12,850 bases of DNA from Rodentolepis nana (lineage: Eukaryota; Platyhelminthes; Cestoda; Cyclophyllidea; Hymenolepididae): the NCBI GenBank assembly GCA_900617975.1, contig UZAE01001525.1, positions 1 through 12,850 on the forward strand, written 5' to 3'. The translations under genes were made by a program, and so were the position numbers. This document shows positions 8,839 through 12,850 of this stretch, in pieces. How positions within the stretch are numbered: position 1 is the first letter of the stretch; the number at the start of each line of letters is the position of its first letter. Under the pieces are notes generated by a model. That model had not been told where the DNA came from and did not search any database. It saw only the letters and a program-made list of their open reading frames with translations.

Positions 8839-9748
8839 TTCTAATCAATTGTCCTTACTGGAAGATTAGAATGCCAGCATGAATTCATTTTCGAAAAAGA
8901 ATTACTTGAGTTGGTTGATTTAAAAACTTAGTGTTGTTTGTTTTACCAATGGACACTACGCGCAACTTTTAACTACTTATGGGAAATAAAATGCTTGTAT
9001 GTCTGGAACTGCGAAACCTTTGCGCGTGGGCACCATCTAGCCAACCGTCAATCAACATACAACCCTTAATAGGTGTTTCGCATCATACGTCTGCATCCTA
9101 TATAGATTTATGAAAGCTTAGCTAGTCCTGAAAGCATTTTCAAACATATGGAAGATGTCATACAGATTGCTGAGCACAAGTCAAGGCCAATTGGTGATGC
9201 AATTGGCTACACGATAATTAAACATGATATAATTAAGTATCTGTTCAGATTCCTAATCATAATTAATTTTACTTACAATAATTATCAAAATGTATAAAAA
9301 CTTTTTCTGCTTAATCATGATAAATCTGGCACTAGGCAATAAATAAACAAAATGATAAATGGCCTTTTGGTTCGACAGGTTCGTTTGTTATCGAATTCGT
9401 CAGGTTACGTAATTGATTTACAATCTAGTGTAATTGAATTCGTCCTCGAAGTGGAAGACTAAATAAGTTAGCATCCAGTAAGATGAACGCCAGCATGAAC
9501 TTATGTTGCCCACTTGATGCACTATTATGCAACCATCGGATCTTGGTTGATCTCAAAGTTTATGATGTCTGTATTGCAAATGAACACTGCTCCGAAAAGT
9601 GCTGACGTGAAGGCATTACATTGAGGGGTAAATAAGGTCACGAGTACAGTGACAACTCCACCAATCAATTAACAATAGTAATTAAAGTATTATTGCATTC
9701 AAGACGGAGTTGATAACTGTGCTTTATAACGCCTACATGTTACCCAGA

Positions 9749-9763
9749 ACACACACACACACA
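9749..9763. repeat. (AC)7 microsatellite
   Basis: Alternating AC for 15 bases, flanked by CAG and TTT. Short and unremarkable. Confidence 0.95.
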
Positions 9764-9819
9764 TTTCAAGTACACGTATTTACTCTAGTCTATCGCACCT
9801 TAACTGTTGAGGTTGCGTA

Positions 9820-9825
9820 TTTATT
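9820..9825 (-). terminator. Candidate poly(A) signal AATAAA for the 240-aa gene
   Basis: This is the first exact AATAAA that I found downstream of the TAG at 10097-10099 on the minus strand, about 270 nt past the stop. An ATTAAA variant lies nearer, at 9979-9984. In AT-rich DNA either hexamer could be chance. Confidence 0.25.
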
Positions 9826-10096
9826 CCCCAGAGCCATTCCCAACGAGGAGAAAGTACCATTGAGATAACTGAGCATAAATTTTAGCTTCTTAATGTATCA
9901 ATCCACTTTACACTCATTACATGTAAACATGAAATCTTGAAAATATGTTTGAACGAGTTAGGAAAAGACGCAACTGATTTTAATCGTTATATTTTTAAAG
10001 AGAAATGCAAAACTATGGGAATGCATTTAAAGGAATTTGAATCTCGTGAATGGCCTTGATACTCTGCATCGATAAGGAATAGCAGGATCACTTATA

Positions 10097-10819
10097 CTAG
10101 GAATTTGATTTTGGCTTCACTTCCTCAACAGACCCTGTCGATGAATGTGTAGAATCATCTATATCATCCTCGGAGGAATCTTCCTCTGAGTAATCCGAGC
10201 TCGATGTTTCTTCGGAGGAATCTCCGTCTGAAGACTCCTCATCTGAAGAATCCTCATCTGAAGACTCCTCGTCTGAAGACTCCTCATCCGAAGACTCCTC
10301 ATCCGAGGATTCCTCATCTGAAGAATCCTCATCCGAAGACTCCTCATCTGAAGAATCCTCATCTGAAGACTCCTCATCTGAAGACTCCTCATCCGAAGAC
10401 TCCTCATCCGAGGATTCCTCATATGAAGACTCCTCATCCGAAGATTCCCTGTCTAAGTTTATATAGGAATCTGAATCTGAACTTTCCTTCTTAGTTTCGG
10501 TCACCTCATCTACTATTGATGACTCCTCATTAGATTCACTTTCCCAACCGCTGTTGGCATGAGCAATTATCTTCTTTATTGCCTCCTTCTTTCTGAGTTT
10601 ACTCTCCTGCTTCGCAGTATGCCGAGTAATGACTGCTGACTGTTGAAAGTCTTCACCATTGGATTCAGTGGAGTCTTCCACAACATCTTCTCCTATACTT
10701 CTGTTATTCCGTTGCTCTTCATTAGTCAACTTTAGCGCAGCCTTTTGAGCTTTGCTATTCTCTCGAAGTTCCTTCTTTGCTTGCCGTTTTGCTCTCAATC
10801 TTGCAATAAAGCGAACCAT
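10097..10819 (-). CDS. Acidic Ser-Asp-Glu pentapeptide-repeat protein, 240 aa (paralogue 2)
   Basis: No family name is known to me. Residues 1-30 are basic (MVRFIARLRAKRQAKKELRE) and match the start of the 153-aa protein in pattern. Residues 31-60 are polar and acidic. Residues 66-86 form a second basic stretch (RHTAK, KLRKKEAIKK). Residues 93-124 are Ser/Glu-rich with DSDSY. Residues 125-204 are 16 contiguous five-residue units of the form [ED]-S-S-[DYE]-[EG]. The tail 205-240 is Ser/Asp-rich and ends VKPKSNS, without the Lys-rich end of its paralogue. Nearly every array Ser has acid at +3, the CK2 preference. No signal peptide, membrane segment or catalytic domain is visible. I infer a disordered, heavily phosphorylated nuclear or nucleolar protein; partner and role are unknown. 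The start has good context (CAAAATGG). The ORF is intact although the repeat is prone to slippage, which supports function. Confidence 0.75.
   Translation of the reverse strand: MVRFIARLRAKRQAKKELRENSKAQKAALKLTNEEQRNNRSIGEDVVEDSTESNGEDFQQSAVITRHTAKQESKLRKKEAIKKIIAHANSGWESESNEESSIVDEVTETKKESSDSDSYINLDRESSDEESSYEESSDEESSDEESSDEESSDEDSSDEESSDEDSSDEESSDEESSDEESSDEESSDEDSSDEESSDGDSSEETSSSDYSEEDSSEDDIDDSTHSSTGSVEEVKPKSNS
10208..10447 (-). repeat. In-frame 15-bp tandem array, 16 units, with 105-bp higher-order period
   Basis: This is exactly 240 bp of 15-bp units encoding [ED]SSDE-type pentads. The variant positions are Glu/Asp at the first place (GAG, GAA or GAT), TCA/TCG/TCC Ser codons, and single Tyr, Gly and Glu substitutions at the edges. 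The variant pattern starting at 10273 recurs at 10378 for about 70 bp with a few differences. That is an offset of 105 bp (seven units), so at least one multi-unit block duplication occurred. The edge units are the most diverged, as expected for arrays that expand and homogenise in the middle. Confidence 0.95.
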
Positions 10820-10874
10820 TTTGATTCCTCTTCACAATTGGGAGTCAACTCCTAGTTTTAATTGCAAATGAAAC

Positions 10875-10880
10875 CACGTG
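10875..10880. promoter_or_regulatory. CACGTG E-box upstream of the 240-aa ORF
   Basis: A palindromic CACGTG lies 56 bp upstream of the ATG. It is a canonical Myc/Max-type bHLH site. Such sites are often found near ribosome-biogenesis genes, which would fit a nucleolar protein, but one hexamer is weak evidence. If the splice site at 10881 is used, it lies inside the exon. Confidence 0.22.
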
Positions 10881-10900
10881 CTAAAAAGGAGTGTTACACT
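10881..10900 (-). promoter_or_regulatory. Candidate 3' splice site upstream of the 240-aa ORF
   Basis: The minus strand reads ACTCCTTTTTAG with the AG at 10881-10882, a good pyrimidine tract and AG. It would leave a 61-nt 5' UTR segment before the ATG at 10819. It is the mirror of the site 10 nt upstream of the 153-aa paralogue and could pair with the donor at 11866-11874. Confidence 0.35.
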
Positions 10901-10905
10901 TTAAC

Positions 10906-10915
10906 GTATATATAC
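10906..10915 (-). promoter_or_regulatory. TATA-like GTATATATAC
   Basis: A perfect 10-bp palindrome containing TATATATA, about 90 bp upstream of the ATG. It could be a core promoter element with transcription starting near 10880. It competes with the spliced-leader-exon model, and TA runs are common here. Confidence 0.22.
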
Positions 10916-10920
10916 TAATG

Positions 10921-11865
10921 GTTGCTCTTTTTACTGGTTAAAATATTGTCACACAATCGTAGCCTTAAAACCAGGTAATTGCAAAATTCGTTTGGGAGCG
11001 ATGCAGACCCTATCGAATTGGTGCATATTCTCTTTAAATGGATTCAAATAAAACCTTCTAAATGTGGTACAGCTGAAAATTGGCATTAATTTGTCATGCA
11101 GTTAAAAGAGTCATTTAAAAATTGTAGACCGTAATCGCAAAGATAGTTGCTGCCAGTTACAGTTTTTTGCAAAACTTGGGCTGTAAAAAGGAGTCCATTT
11201 TCAAGAATGATTAATAATAGGACCACTTAGAATACGATTGGCTTCACACGAAATCAATTTTAGTGAAAAACATTTCATCGATCTTTTGATTGCATAATAC
11301 TTCTAAAATATGGAACGATTGGGACTAATTAGAGATTAATTGTCAAGTTTATCACTATAATTGAAGCAACACTAAGATTGCGATGGATTTAATAATAAAC
11401 AAACTTAGGTGGAAAATGGTTTAATCTAATTTTAATCACATAATGCCACACCAAATTATCACTAAAATATCCAACAACTTTGATCAGTTTAAGTTAAAAC
11501 ATCAAAATTGTCAATGAAATAGAAGTGCTGTTAGTGCTGACTTGAAAGTTGAGATGCTTCTAACAACTGTGTCTACGTTGGTCATTCGAAATCATTAAAA
11601 GCATTTTATGAACAACTTCTGCAACTTCTTACCATTAACCACAATCTTGAGATCACAATACCAATAGATTAATTTGACTATAAAAAACTGACAAAACTAC
11701 AAGCCAATGAGTTTAAAGAAATCGATTTGAGGTGAAAGCTTGAAATGATCTAAAGACAATAACTTCATCAAAGAATTACTCCACTGTTGGTCAGTTTACG
11801 TTTGAATCAATCGCATTCAAAGTTAACTATTTACAGTAGGTACGTAGGGCAGGTTAACCAATTCC
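10921..11865. other. AT-rich stretch, possible 5' UTR intron of the 240-aa gene
   Basis: No open frame, repeat or RNA gene is recognisable. Its ends are a consensus donor (11866-11874) and a good acceptor (10881), both on the minus strand, so it may be a roughly 990-bp intron. Confidence 0.3.
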
Positions 11866-11874
11866 ACTTACCTG
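11866..11874 (-). promoter_or_regulatory. Perfect consensus 5' splice site CAG|GTAAGT
   Basis: On the minus strand the sequence is CTCAACAG|GTAAGTGG, a 9/9 match to the animal 5' splice-site consensus. A pyrimidine-rich acceptor ending in AATCAG at 11930-11932 lies 58 nt upstream. A non-coding exon at 11872-11929 is therefore possible; all three frames of that segment contain a stop. Alternatively the exon is a first exon starting further up. Confidence 0.35.
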
Positions 11875-11929
11875 TTGAGGACCTCCGTATTTATGAAAAT
11901 AATCAGGATGGTAATTTGTTAAATATTAT

Positions 11930-12850
11930 CTGATTAGAATAAACAATGTAAAATATAGAGTGGTCGTCTTTTTGCTCCAAAGTGAAAAATACCAACATGC
12001 TGATAAAAATTCAAACATAAAAGCCAATGAAAAACAAAATCTTGTCTAGTTACGAATGGGGTAAAATTTCTAATTCCTTTCTATTGGACATATTATGTGT
12101 CATGTTTGTAAAATTTTAATGTAAACTTCCCAAGGACCATAGCTCCTCTTTATAGTCAACTACTCAACTGTGTCATTGAAAAGAGGTTAGGATAGTTTCC
12201 AAACACTGGATATATTGTCATCATCGTTTGCTTTAAAACAAAGAGTTGTAATTACATTAATGCGTCGTAATAAAATACTTTAACCACAAGGACGCATAAC
12301 CAAGACGGTAACCTAAGTAAAAATTCAAATGAAATTGAGGACTTGATGAAAAGTGGAAAAAAGGCAATTTATTCAGGGGAGACGCTTCTATTGGCTTAGA
12401 AATGGGTCTAAGTATTAGCGTAAAATACAAGTCAACCTGTTAGAATCTAAATTTCAACATATTATGCAAATTATTGATTATTTATGCAGTTAGGTATGGT
12501 ACACCTGGAGAAATCTGTCATGCTAAACTTAATGAAGCGACTTTAAATAGAATTGCACTCTACTTCTTCTCTCCTACATACTCTTAATTATAAATAAAAG
12601 GTGTAGTTAAGATTTTCAAACTTGCCTATCTGAGAATTTCTTAAAAGCGTTCTTAACAATCACCATTAATACCTAATTGAGTCAAATAATCGATATAAAG
12701 GTTTGCCCTTTGGGTGTACATTTGATTTACTAATAATGAGATGTATCAAATGTCGATTTAAATTATAAAATGGATGATAAATTAAAATAACTTGAAATAA
12801 AGAATATCATTGCACTGATAGATTTGCCGTCTGTGGTCTTAGAAAACAAT
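11930..12850. other. AT-rich flank, nothing recognised
   Basis: The stretch is AT-rich with dense stops on both strands. I see no gene, repeat array or transposon end. If the 240-aa gene has an upstream non-coding exon, its promoter would lie here, but no core element stands out. Confidence 0.55.

Larger units (their letters stand above)
8849..10096. other. AT-rich intergenic stretch between the island and the 240-aa gene
   Basis: No open frame of note is present. It holds an 8-bp perfect hairpin (9186-9207), an AC microsatellite (9749-9763) and the likely 3' UTR of the 240-aa gene at its upper end. A possible degenerate short repeat links about 8859-8885 with about 9451-9510. Confidence 0.55.

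Noticed and set aside
9367..9385. GGTTCGACAGG, resembling the B box of a tRNA gene.
   Set aside because: It lacks the full B-box consensus, and I found no A box or acceptor-stem pairing at the right distance.
10159..10494. Open frames in other registers over the pentad array, giving KTPHL-like repeats (plus, 10204-10494) and MRSLQ-like repeats (minus, 10159-10437).
   Set aside because: A 15-bp repeat is in phase with all frames, so any frame lacking a stop in one unit stays open throughout. Only the SSDE frame has a non-repetitive flanking sequence shared with a paralogue.
11872..11916. Minus-strand reading with HPDYFHKYGGPQQ just before the perfect donor, reminiscent of a J-domain HPD motif.
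   Set aside because: The frame has a stop about 18 codons upstream and no acceptor that avoids it. HPD alone in a short stretch is not evidence for a DnaJ domain.

Overview
The window looks like nuclear DNA of an arthropod, most likely an orb-weaver-type spider. It is strongly AT-rich with sparse coding sequence, and carries microsatellites and a decayed non-LTR retrotransposon. That relic's RNase H and zinc-knuckle tail (WIPGHSG, GNELA, RLRTGHD, HRLG) is a type I associate with spider genomes. The assignment rests on recalled family resemblance, not on a search. Nothing bacterial, no rRNA or tRNA gene and no CRISPR array is visible.

Layout: 1-24 is a TA microsatellite cut by the window edge. 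25-1590 is AT-rich and mostly empty, with one short open frame at 233-391. 1590-1960 is a less AT-rich island; on the minus strand it forms an exon-like block (1785-1959) with a good acceptor, an open frame and a consensus donor. 2757-2876 is a young 44-bp tandem repeat. 3163-3887 is the 3' end of a dead non-LTR element on the minus strand. 3888-5729 holds nothing I can support.

The main content is two minus-strand, single-exon coding regions about 4 kb apart, at 5731-6192 (153 aa) and 10097-10819 (240 aa). Both start with the same short basic amphipathic motif, M-x-[KR]-F-x-x-[KR]-L-[KR]-x-K-R-[EQ]-A-[KR], and continue into a long Ser/Glu/Asp tract full of potential CK2 sites. Neither has a signal peptide or membrane segment. 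They look like diverged tandem paralogues of an intrinsically disordered, probably nuclear or nucleolar phosphoprotein family that I cannot name. The larger one carries a perfect 16-unit array of five residues (15 bp). Each has a plausible 3' splice site just upstream of its ATG, so a 5' UTR intron is possible. A 9/9 consensus 5' splice site at 11866-11874 could be the matching donor for the larger gene.

The intervals 6206-8680, 8850-10090, 10921-11865 and 11930-12850 are AT-rich and non-coding as far as I can see, apart from a GC-richer island at 8682-8838 and simple repeats. The window is mostly ordinary intergenic DNA. The paralogous basic/acidic pair is the best candidate for something undescribed.
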